Assembly (NCBI GenBank): GCA_937120535.1 | Contig: CAKZJX010000134.1 | Span: 1 to 54,698 of the forward strand | DNA length: 54,698 bases | Source of the DNA: an uncultured Anaerolineae bacterium | Lineage (GTDB): Bacteria; Chloroflexota; Anaerolineae; Anaerolineales; Villigracilaceae | Reading direction: 5' to 3' | Shown: positions 41,308 through 49,718 of the stretch, piece after piece | Layout of the letters: every line of letters begins with the position of its first letter | Numbering within the stretch: the stretch's first letter is position 1 | Program-made: the position numbers and the translations under genes | The notes under the pieces: generated by a model | Seen by the model: the letters and a program-made list of their open reading frames with translations, nothing else | Told to the model about the DNA's origin: nothing | Databases searched by the model: none

Positions 41308-44112
41308 TTAATGTGGCACATTATCTTCTTGCCCATGCAATTGCAAAGTGATTTCTGCGCTTCCCAGCGCGCGTCCCAATTCTTCCACAGCGATTTGCAT
41401 GATCTCGCTGATCTCAACGGTCTCGCTAATACGGGCAGAAATCTCGCGTATGGTGTGTTCTTTTACGGCTCGCCGCCGGGCTTCGTGGAACAAGCGGGCT
41501 GCGTCCAAGGCTAAACCGACTTGTTCGCAAATGGTGCTCAGGGCAGCGATCTCGTCCTCGGTCCAGGGGCCGCGCTCGGCCGGCTTATAGGTGCTCAGTA
41601 CCCCTAGAAGGGTGCCACGCACTTTGATCGGAATGTAAATTTGATGATCGCCGCTAACCGGTTGAGCTTCGTTCACGACAATCGGTTGACCGGTTTGCAG
41701 CGCCTGCCGGGCCGGCTTGGACAGGTTAGGCGAGATCGCACGTACTGTGTATCCATCGCTGCGAAACGCAAGAGTTTGACCGAGATAGCGAAAAGCGCTC
41801 TTCCATTCCAACTTGGTGCGTTCGGCATAAAGTCGCTGTAGGCTAGCTAGGGTCTCTTCACTCTGGGTGAATAGGCGGGCGTTGTCCAATGCGGTAGCGA
41901 TCTGATCGGCGAGAATTTGGAAGATGGCGAGATTATCAGGATTGAACGCATTTGGTTGAGCGCTTTGGATGCTCAGTGCACCCAAGACACGGTTGCGTGA
42001 ACGGAGTGGAAGCGCTGCCTCCGAGCGTGTCTCCGGCAACTCTGGCGTGCGCAGGCGAACTTCATCCAATTCCGCTTGTTGAGCGATACGCGCTTGAGCG
42101 TGCTGGATTGCCCATCCGATCATGCCGGTTCCAACACGGATACGGTGACCGCGCTCCAACATGCGACGACCCGCTTCGCCAGTGCCGGCCCGCAGATGGG
42201 CCCATTCGCCAGTCCCATCCAGTTCAAACAGACCGACATAATACAGGTTAAACCGTTCGCGAATGAGTTCGACCGCCTCCTGTTCCAAGATATTCGGGTC
42301 TAGGGTGGTGACCAGACGGCTACCGATTTCGGCAGTGGCTTGCAAATACGAAGAGCGTTCTTCTAAGTCGCGCGTTCGTTCGGCTACCCGCTGTTCAAGC
42401 GAAGTAATTAGGTCGCGCAATCGGTTTGCCATCGTTTGGAAGGCCTCAGCAAGCTGGCCGATCTCATCGCGGCGTCGAATGGGGATAACGATATCCAGGA
42501 TGCCTTGACGGAGCCGATCGGTTGCTTGCGTCAGTTGAAGGATAGGTGTGGTCAATGCTTGAATAAAGAAGTACGAGATGGCGCCGGTGACCAAGGCAAA
42601 CAAGACGAAGAGCAAAGAGGCTGTCTGTTGTTGACGTTGGATGGGGAGCAAAAACGTTGCACGAGATGTGGCGTAAATGACCTTCCACGGTTGGCTTTCG
42701 AGGGGAAAGATGGCTACTGCATAAAGTGTTTCCCCGGCTCCGGACAACTCGACTTCATGGATGCCTTGCCATGCTTGGGATTGTAGGACGTTTGCTAGAC
42801 GCGTTAGGTTGAGCGACGAAGTATCTTTGGGAAGGCGATGGGCCTCTTGCAGGGCGCTCAGAAGCGACGGTGAAATAGGAGCAGCGATTTTATATATTGC
42901 CGTGCTGTCAACGCCATGGGCTAGGAAAATAGAATGTTGATCTACAAGGATGGCGAACGAGTCAGCTCCGACCAAACCGCCGCTTTCTTTAATGAGAAAT
43001 TGTAAAATGGAAGCGCTATATTTGATGCGCAGTACACCGAGAATTTCTTGAGGTGCATCCGGCCGGCGTTGGCCGCGAATCGGCGCCGCAAAGTACAGGG
43101 CGTTCTCATCGGCATACACCGGGGTCACGACCGGCAGACCACTTCGCATGGCTTGTTGGAAATAATCCCGTTCGGCTTCAGAGCGGCCGACGTATTCTTG
43201 GCTCGAGTCGATTAGATTCCAACCATTGTTGTCCAAAATTCCGATGGAGAGGATATTCACCGAGTCACGCCGGCTCAAAGCCGAGAGCGTAATTTGGATA
43301 TTGTTCCATAGTTCTGCGTATTCTTGGCCGGCCGGCGGGGTGATCAAGAATTCGGCAATCTGCGGTAGCTGAGCGTAGGTGCGCACGTCCTCCAGGGAAG
43401 AAACGATCAATTCATCCACGTGGGAGGCGGTGAGTCGGGCGGCGGAGCGCAGCTGTTCGGCGGCGTTTTCACGCTGGGTGGTTTCAAGGGCACGCAGATT
43501 GGTAAATGAGAGGGCGCTCAAAGGCACCAGAGCGATGCTAAGGAAGGTGATCAGGATGCGAAGGCGCAGCTCAGTGGAACGGAGGCTCACAACCAGAACG
43601 TAAAGGATCACTATAGTTCCAAACAGCAGCGCAAAGAAATTCTGAAACGTCTCAGGCAGTCGAATACGGTAAGGGAGGGAAAACGCATCGAGGAGAATCA
43701 GTAGCAATGCGCTCAGAGCCACGCTGATCCAAGCCCAGCGCCGCTGGCTGAAAGATGGGAGAAGGAGTTGGGAGAGAATCAGGACGATCACTGAGATCGA
43801 GGTAGCAAACAGCCATCCAAACCCTTCGGTAAGCGTGCCGCCTATTATGAAGGCGATTTCTCCGCTCAACAGCGTCAACCAGGCTGCGCGCGTGAGTTGC
43901 CCATGTCGCCACCAATACGTAGAAAGCGAAAGGGCAAGGAGTAGAAGCACGGCGTTGGCCAGCATTGCCCAGTGCTGCCAGAGTGGCTGACGCCAGACCA
44001 GGAAGTGCAAGGCCGGAACGGCAGAGAACGAGCCAAGTAGGGCAATATACAGTGCAGACAAGCCAAACCGCTGCTGATCGTTAGAAGAGGGGTTGAAGGT
44101 GATCTTCGCCAT
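41308..44112 (-). CDS. Multi-span Cache-HAMP-GAF receptor without output domain (receptor 4)
   Basis: A 934-residue receptor with an unusual N-terminus: six predicted spans (about residues 17-180) before a seventh (about 187-207) that starts a Cache-type extracellular region of roughly 280 residues (contains GILDNNGWNLIDSS and LRIKYSASILQFLI). Another span (about 492-513) leads into HAMP (LTTPILQLTQATDRLRQG) and a coiled coil. Then come a GAF domain (about 590-730), a shortened GAF with a LEW...YLG preamble, and the common tail (KEHTIREISARISET, then MQIAVEELGRALGSAEIT). It lacks a kinase or other output. It is separated from the cyclase-family gene by 35 bases, the widest gap in the operon. 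Confidence 0.87.
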   Translation of the reverse strand: MAKITFNPSSNDQQRFGLSALYIALLGSFSAVPALHFLVWRQPLWQHWAMLANAVLLLLALSLSTYWWRHGQLTRAAWLTLLSGEIAFIIGGTLTEGFGWLFATSISVIVLILSQLLLPSFSQRRWAWISVALSALLLILLDAFSLPYRIRLPETFQNFFALLFGTIVILYVLVVSLRSTELRLRILITFLSIALVPLSALSFTNLRALETTQRENAAEQLRSAARLTASHVDELIVSSLEDVRTYAQLPQIAEFLITPPAGQEYAELWNNIQITLSALSRRDSVNILSIGILDNNGWNLIDSSQEYVGRSEAERDYFQQAMRSGLPVVTPVYADENALYFAAPIRGQRRPDAPQEILGVLRIKYSASILQFLIKESGGLVGADSFAILVDQHSIFLAHGVDSTAIYKIAAPISPSLLSALQEAHRLPKDTSSLNLTRLANVLQSQAWQGIHEVELSGAGETLYAVAIFPLESQPWKVIYATSRATFLLPIQRQQQTASLLFVLFALVTGAISYFFIQALTTPILQLTQATDRLRQGILDIVIPIRRRDEIGQLAEAFQTMANRLRDLITSLEQRVAERTRDLEERSSYLQATAEIGSRLVTTLDPNILEQEAVELIRERFNLYYVGLFELDGTGEWAHLRAGTGEAGRRMLERGHRIRVGTGMIGWAIQHAQARIAQQAELDEVRLRTPELPETRSEAALPLRSRNRVLGALSIQSAQPNAFNPDNLAIFQILADQIATALDNARLFTQSEETLASLQRLYAERTKLEWKSAFRYLGQTLAFRSDGYTVRAISPNLSKPARQALQTGQPIVVNEAQPVSGDHQIYIPIKVRGTLLGVLSTYKPAERGPWTEDEIAALSTICEQVGLALDAARLFHEARRRAVKEHTIREISARISETVEISEIMQIAVEELGRALGSAEITLQLHGQEDNVPH

Positions 44113-44147
44113 AGGGTCAAAAACTCGAACGTCGAGAAATCCTTAAT

Positions 44148-44939
44148 TCAAGGGAGGAAAGCCAGCACGGCGACAGGGCTACCCGAGCCGTTTTGCAGGC
44201 GTAAAACGCCTATCACCAAGGTTGCGCCGCTCGGAGGCAGTTGATCCAGCTGGGTCAGGCATTCGAGAGCGATGGCGTTGCGTTCGGCGATCAAGGTGTT
44301 CACTGCAAAAGAAGAGTCCCAGCCAGGTTCTAGGCCGTGGGTGTCGGTTCCTAGACCGGCAATCCCTCGCTGGTCCAACAGGAAACGAGCTGCTTCGGCA
44401 GAGAAACCAGGGAAATGGGGGCGGCCTGTTGAGTCTAGGTTGAGGAAGGCCTTTGGGTCGGACCAGCGATCTTGCCATCCCGTGAAGAGCAAGGCCAAGC
44501 TGTCTTGAGGGATTTGACCATGCTTTGCCTCCCAAGCCAAGATGTCGTCTACGGTGAGGGCATAATCGGGGTTCGCGCTGGCTTTGGGAAGAATGTCGAT
44601 CAAAACGGCTGGGGCTATCAAGGACTTAGGAGAGTAGGCATCTATGCTTTGGCCACCTTCCACAAAACTGCTAGAAGCATTCATGTGGGTGGCGCTGTGT
44701 TCGCCCATTCCAAAACGGCGTAAGAAGTACCCTGCTGTGGAGCGATCAGCGATCACTTGAAATTCGATCGGCGGATCGCCAGGCCACCGAGGGATGGCCT
44801 CATGGATGATGTGACTTAGGTTCACCAGGCGCGAGAAGGCAATCGCTCGCCGGCGTTGCCTTCCGGCTAGGAGGCTGCCAGCGAGCATGGCAAACCAGGA
44901 AATCACAGCGAGTTGAACCAGCGCGCGCAAACGGACCAT
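44148..44939 (-). CDS. Membrane-anchored cyclase-family (kynurenine formamidase-like) protein
   Basis: A 263-residue metal-dependent hydrolase of the cyclase family. The N-terminus has a hydrophobic anchor (about 8-27) with a following cluster of arginines, so the protein is likely held in the membrane, which is unusual for this family. The family's metal motif HxGTHxDxP is present as HSATHMNAS, with Asn in place of Asp and Ser in place of Pro; related variants exist in a subgroup, so activity cannot be excluded. The second metal region (GLGTDTHGLEPGWDSSF) looks intact, and the C-terminus has LVIGVLRLQNGSGSPV. A role in cleaving a small amide or ring compound that one of the receptors detects is possible. 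It begins ten bases after the corrected stop of the solute-binding gene. Confidence 0.78.
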   Translation of the reverse strand: MVRLRALVQLAVISWFAMLAGSLLAGRQRRRAIAFSRLVNLSHIIHEAIPRWPGDPPIEFQVIADRSTAGYFLRRFGMGEHSATHMNASSSFVEGGQSIDAYSPKSLIAPAVLIDILPKASANPDYALTVDDILAWEAKHGQIPQDSLALLFTGWQDRWSDPKAFLNLDSTGRPHFPGFSAEAARFLLDQRGIAGLGTDTHGLEPGWDSSFAVNTLIAERNAIALECLTQLDQLPPSGATLVIGVLRLQNGSGSPVAVLAFLP

Positions 44940-44949
44940 GCTTTGGACC

Positions 44950-45931
44950 CTAACGATGTTCGCTCAACCAGAAAATGAACGATGGATCGAGAATTTGATT
45001 GGCATCTGGACGGATGGCAAGATTGCCGGTTGATCAGGAATTCGATGTAAAGATTGGTCGTGTAATAAATTGACGTCGTATCGCTGCCTGGATTTTGAGA
45101 AAAGGCGGCGAGGTTGTCTTCAAGGGTGTACAGTTGAACGCCTTCAAAGGAGATCTCTTCCGGCTTCATGCCGCTCAGTTTGGCAATGCTGGCAATGGCG
45201 CGGTCGGGGTATTGCTGGGTAAATTCCACCGCTTCTAGCCAAGCGCGCAGGAAAGCGCGCACGTCCTCTGGTCGTTCACGCAGTACCTGTGTGCGCATGA
45301 CCAGCAGATCGGGGATTAGCCCTGGGGTATCGGCGCTGGAGAAGATAACTTGATGACCTTGAGCTAGCGCTCGGGAAGTGAAGGGTTCCCAGGTATGGCC
45401 GGCGTCAATCTGATCGGGGATGGCCTGCGGGACGTTTTCCGGATTGATGTTGATCAAAGTGACATCGGCGGGACGCAGGCCGGCCCTCTCTAGCATTTTA
45501 TACACAAATAGCTCGCCAAACGTACCCAGGTTCACGCCAATCCGTTTGCCCTTCAGATCGCGAAGGCTCTTGATCTCGGAGCGAGCGACAACTTGATCGG
45601 CACCGCTAGAGATATCGGTGATGAAAACAGCGCGCAGGTTATCGTTTTTGACAATCGGCACAAAGTCTCCCACGACAAAGAAGCCGGCGTCCATCTTTTC
45701 GGCTGCAAGGTCGGGCATGGCCTCTTCAAAGATCTCGTAGAGATGAGGCTCGACTCGAACACCGTGTTTCTCAAAGAAACCTTGATCCTGAGCGACAAGC
45801 AAGATCCAATCGCCCGGCCAATATATCCATTCCACGCGCAGCGGAGGACGTTCAACTGGACGCCCAGGAGCGCAAGCCGCGAGCACGACCCCGAGCAGCA
45901 CCAAGATCAACAGGCGACAACGATCTAGCAT
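44950..45931 (-). CDS. NMT1-type lipoprotein solute-binding protein with a 3' frameshift
   Basis: A lipoprotein (signal peptide ending in the lipobox LAAC, Cys at residue 20) of the NMT1/SsuA/TauA-like family that normally captures small organic molecules for an ABC importer. Family features include VAQDQGFFEKHGVRVEPH, DAGFFVVGD and KGKRIGVNLGTFGELF. The uninterrupted frame runs past FLINR into an odd Cys/Ser-rich tail that overlaps the next gene. One extra base near 45025 fixes this: after it, another frame reads NLAIRPDANQILDPSFIFWL and stops at 44950-44952, exactly as relatives end. So the gene either carries a real frameshift or the assembly does. No permease or ATPase gene is near, so the protein may feed a receptor instead of a transporter. 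It follows receptor 3 by nine bases. Confidence 0.85.
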
Positions 45932-45940
45932 AACTCCTCC

Positions 45941-47779
45941 TTACGCCTCTTCAGATGGCGGAGATGTGAGGTGAATGGTCACCTCAGAAAGGCGGAAAGC
46001 GCGTTGCACTTCAGCCGCAGCGGTGCGTAGAATCAGCTCCATATCCAGCGCTTGGTGAATGCGGGCAGAGACTTCGCTGATAGCTCTTTCTCGTTCCGCG
46101 CGGCGTTGGGACTCCTCAAACAAACGAGCGTTTTCTAGAGCCAAGCCGAGTTGCACGACGATCTTCTGGAGAGTGGCTTTTTCACGAGGCTCCCATTCCT
46201 TTTCTTGGCGCATGACGGCGATCTTGCCGATTGTCTGGTTATGAAGCACGATCGGTAGTTCGAGTTGGTGCTTGCCTGGATGGGAGGGAATCTCTCCGGG
46301 AGGCAAAAGTTGCACGCCCAGTGGGGTGTAGTGATAGGCGTAATGCTTAGCTTGGGCCGGAGCGTTCCAGGCCCGTTGGACACGCTTAGCCGCCACCCCT
46401 TCCAACTCACGCAACAGGCGATTCATTTCTTCAAAGAGGCGGGCGTTCTCGATGGCCAGAGCAATCTGATCGGCAAGACCTTGCAGGATTTCGATATCTT
46501 CTGCTGTGAACGCTTGGGGTTGCATGGATTGGATGTCAAGCACGCCGATGATCCGATCGTGCACCATGAGCGGAAGAGCAGCTTCAGATCGGGTTTGAGG
46601 GAGATCAGGGTTGTTGAATACAGCATCTGCCCCTGTATCTAGTGCGATGCGAGGCCGTTTCTGGGCGGCTACATATCCCACAATCCCCTGTTCACCGACT
46701 TTAAAGCGGTGACCTCGATTGAGCATGCGCTGTCCTCCAATCGAAGAAGCAGCCTGGAGGACGGCGTACTCATTGGCTTCATCCAGCAGGAAAATTCCAG
46801 CATGGTAAAAGCCAAATTGTTCAGAAATCAACCGCACTGCGTCGTTCAGCAGTTGAGCAACATCACGAATATCAGCTGCCTGGCGCGCTACTTGGATAGT
46901 TGCCTGGAGTTGAGCCATGCGGCGAGAGACTTCGCGGGTTCGTTCCTCCACCTGTTCTTCTAGGCGAGCTATCAGGTTTCCCAGTTCCTCAAGAGCCAAG
47001 TTGAGCGCCTGCCCCAGGAGGTTGAACTCATCGTTGGTTTGGATGAGCACTCGATGAGAGAAATCTCGTTCCGAAAGCCGCTGTGCACCCTGGGTCAGTG
47101 TGGTTAGAGGCGCCGTAAGAAGGGTGCTAATCAGATGGCTAGTCACAGCAACGATGGGAATGGAGGCAAGGAAAACCACCACGCTCAGACGAAAGGCACT
47201 CTGTTCTTGTGCCAGCACGTGGTGCGCAGCAATATCAATGCCGAGCACCGCCTCGCGCCGTCCATCGGACGTGTAGATAGGTGCATAACCGGTCAACCAG
47301 GTTCCCCAGCGGTCGGTGTAGAGATCGTCTTCTACCTGCGCGGTTTGTAGCGTGGCAAAATGAGCCTTTAGCCAATCGCTGGCATCATAATACACATCGC
47401 CCACATGCGAAACATCCTGTTCGCTCTCCTCGGCATCTACGACAAAAACAATGTTTCCTTGCTCGTCCTGACGCATGGTGTATACGAACCGGAAATCGCT
47501 CCCTGCATCACGAATGGCTTGTAGGGTTTTTTTGAGTTGTAGGTATTCCGGTGAACCTTCTTGCTCACGCGAGATCAGCCGAGCATGCAGATCCCCGTCG
47601 ACCTGCAAGGCGGCAATAGCAACCGCATCGCGCAGGCGATTGCTAATATCCTGACGCAGGATGGTTTTGGTGTTCTGATAGTGCCAATATGAAATCACGC
47701 CAATGGTTGTCAGGCTCAGGGTCATCAAGTAGAGCGTCAACTTTAAGCGTAGCGATAAAAAGCGAGCAGGTCGTTTCAT
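45941..47779 (-). CDS. Cache-HAMP-GAF membrane receptor without output domain (receptor 3)
   Basis: A 612-residue receptor. Span 1 is at about 15-33; the periplasmic part of roughly 165 residues is a single Cache-like sensor (contains FRFVYTMRQDEQGNIVFVVD and GYAPIYTSDGRREAVLGIDI). Span 2 is at about 197-217, followed by HAMP (LTAPLTTLTQGAQRLSERDF) and a coiled coil. A GAF domain (about 300-450) contains FGFYHAGIFLLD; a shortened GAF with the RAW...HYAYHY preamble follows. The end is the shared tail (RERAISEVSARIHQ, then ILRTAAAEVQRAFRLSEVTI). There is no output domain. It overlaps receptor 2 by four bases and is followed nine bases later by the solute-binding gene, its most likely periplasmic partner. 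Confidence 0.88.
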   Translation of the reverse strand: MKRPARFLSLRLKLTLYLMTLSLTTIGVISYWHYQNTKTILRQDISNRLRDAVAIAALQVDGDLHARLISREQEGSPEYLQLKKTLQAIRDAGSDFRFVYTMRQDEQGNIVFVVDAEESEQDVSHVGDVYYDASDWLKAHFATLQTAQVEDDLYTDRWGTWLTGYAPIYTSDGRREAVLGIDIAAHHVLAQEQSAFRLSVVVFLASIPIVAVTSHLISTLLTAPLTTLTQGAQRLSERDFSHRVLIQTNDEFNLLGQALNLALEELGNLIARLEEQVEERTREVSRRMAQLQATIQVARQAADIRDVAQLLNDAVRLISEQFGFYHAGIFLLDEANEYAVLQAASSIGGQRMLNRGHRFKVGEQGIVGYVAAQKRPRIALDTGADAVFNNPDLPQTRSEAALPLMVHDRIIGVLDIQSMQPQAFTAEDIEILQGLADQIALAIENARLFEEMNRLLRELEGVAAKRVQRAWNAPAQAKHYAYHYTPLGVQLLPPGEIPSHPGKHQLELPIVLHNQTIGKIAVMRQEKEWEPREKATLQKIVVQLGLALENARLFEESQRRAERERAISEVSARIHQALDMELILRTAAAEVQRAFRLSEVTIHLTSPPSEEA

Positions 47780-49707
47780 GGCTGGTTTCTCTCCTCTACT
47801 CCCAGGGCGATGATGGCCTCTGAGGCGTTTAGCGCGCGACCGATCTCGCGAGCAGCGGTTTGCAAGATGCCTTCTATTGAGCCAGCCGACCAGATGCGTG
47901 CCGTGATCTCAGAAACGATGCGATCCATGCCGGCCTCTTTTCGGCTCTCCTCCATCAGACGAGCATTTTCTAGAGCCAGCGCTACCTGAGTAGCTAACGA
48001 TTCCATCCAAGCGCGTTCTTCCTCAGTCCATTTCTGATCCCCGTCCACGCGAATAGAGCCGATTTGCTGGTTGCGCAACGTCAGCGGAATCTGCACCGTG
48101 GTCTCCCCATCTGTTCCCACCTCTTCTCCAACGCCATATTCGATACTAGAAGCAGAGGTGAGCTCAGACCAAGCGTCACGCACATATTGGCTCTGGAGGC
48201 GCTGCAGTTCTTGTAAGCGTTGTCGTAGTTCCTGGAAGAGCTGAGCGTTTTCCACGGCTATGGCAACTTGGTTGGCCATACTCTGCATAATCTCAATGTC
48301 TTCCTGTTGGAAAGCCGCTTCGCGTGTCGACTGGACATCGAGCGCTCCTAACACGCGGTCGCCGACCATCAGCGGTAGAGCAATTTCCGAGCGGGTGTAG
48401 GGAAGCAAAGGATTGCTGAAACGCGCCGGTTCCAAACCGACATCCAGAGCAATGCGGGCTCGTTTCTGACGGATGGCTGTGCCAACCATGCTTTTGCTGT
48501 CCACAGCCAGACGATGGCGCGACTCGCGCAAGATGCGGCCGGCCTCGCCGGTAGCGTGTTTGAGCTCGGCCCATTTGCCTGTCGAGTCGAGCAGGAAGAT
48601 GGCGGCATAGTAATGACCAAATCGATCGGTGATCAGGTTGACCACTTTTCCCATCAACTCGTCTGGATCAAGAATAGCGCTGATTGCGTGCCCAACTTCG
48701 ATGACGGCTGCCAATTGCGCCGTGCGATCCGCCACCTGCTTTTCCAACGAGGCTTGTAAGGTTTCCAAGCGGTCGACCATCCGGTTGAAATAAACCTCGA
48801 GTTCTCCACCTTCATCAGAAGAGAAGACGTTTGCGCGTAGATGAAGTTGCCCCTGCTCGACTCGTTGAAAGAGGTTCAACAGCTGAGTAAACGGAGCATT
48901 AAGGAGATAAGCGCTGAGAGTGGTGAATGTGGCTGCTATGACCAGGCTCAAAAAGGCAATACCCAGCGATTGGACTTGGTACGTGCGCAGGGCTTGGATG
49001 GGATCCATCCCTTCCACCACTCGCACGATCATCCGATAGCCAACAGGTGCTAGAGTTGCCAGGCCGGCGCTGACCAACGTTAGAATCAGCAATTGCAACT
49101 TCCAGAAGAGAGACACCGAGCGGATGTGAGCTGCCTGAGTCTCGAAAGAGGTCGGCAGCAACACTTGACGTACCGGCTGCATGATCCAATCCAGCAAGAT
49201 CATGGCCATGAGAACAATAATCGGAGCTGCTACTGCTCCACCGAGCAAGGTGTAAATGATCTGATCGGCGGTCAGACGCAGCGCCAGGGCTTGATAGCCG
49301 AGAAGAGGGACGATAACAACGAATATCGCTCCGGTCAATCCGATTACGCCATATCGCCGGGGAAGATTAGCGATCTCGCGCCAGGCCTGCTCCTGGTTTG
49401 TGGTGTATATCGCTAGGCTCTGTCCTCTTCGCCAGAGCTCCAAGCGGTGGAACGCATGACGACTCAACCATAGGGTCAATCCCACCACCAGTAGATTGTT
49501 GAGCGAAGTAAACACCAGAAGAAAACGCACGCTGGCGCCTAGATCGGTGGGCGAGAGCTCAGCATTGTTTTGCACCAGGATGATGGCTGGCGCAATGAAC
49601 GAATTGGTGAGCAACTGGGTGATCAAGATGCCCAGTGGCAGATAATACCCCCCGCTGCGTTGGAGCAGAGTCTCGAGAAATGAGAAAAGCCTGGAAGTGA
49701 TCGCCAT
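47776..49707 (-). CDS. Six-span HAMP-GAF membrane receptor without output domain (receptor 2)
   Basis: A 643-residue receptor with about six membrane spans (near 20-42, 62-82, 120-142, 150-175, 198-222 and 245-268) and no large periplasmic loop, so the sensor is probably the membrane bundle itself. I do not recognise the bundle family. A HAMP-like region (APFTQLLNLFQRVEQGQLHL) and a coiled coil follow, then a GAF domain (about 335-485) with FGHYYAAIFLLD and a shortened GAF with the DAW...IEY preamble. It ends in the shared tail (MDRIVSEITARIWS, then ILQTAAREIGRALNASEAII). No output domain is present. It lies 11 bases after receptor 1 and overlaps receptor 3 by four bases. Confidence 0.86.
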   Translation of the reverse strand: MAITSRLFSFLETLLQRSGGYYLPLGILITQLLTNSFIAPAIILVQNNAELSPTDLGASVRFLLVFTSLNNLLVVGLTLWLSRHAFHRLELWRRGQSLAIYTTNQEQAWREIANLPRRYGVIGLTGAIFVVIVPLLGYQALALRLTADQIIYTLLGGAVAAPIIVLMAMILLDWIMQPVRQVLLPTSFETQAAHIRSVSLFWKLQLLILTLVSAGLATLAPVGYRMIVRVVEGMDPIQALRTYQVQSLGIAFLSLVIAATFTTLSAYLLNAPFTQLLNLFQRVEQGQLHLRANVFSSDEGGELEVYFNRMVDRLETLQASLEKQVADRTAQLAAVIEVGHAISAILDPDELMGKVVNLITDRFGHYYAAIFLLDSTGKWAELKHATGEAGRILRESRHRLAVDSKSMVGTAIRQKRARIALDVGLEPARFSNPLLPYTRSEIALPLMVGDRVLGALDVQSTREAAFQQEDIEIMQSMANQVAIAVENAQLFQELRQRLQELQRLQSQYVRDAWSELTSASSIEYGVGEEVGTDGETTVQIPLTLRNQQIGSIRVDGDQKWTEEERAWMESLATQVALALENARLMEESRKEAGMDRIVSEITARIWSAGSIEGILQTAAREIGRALNASEAIIALGVEERNQP

Positions 49708-49718
49708 GCTAGTTAACC

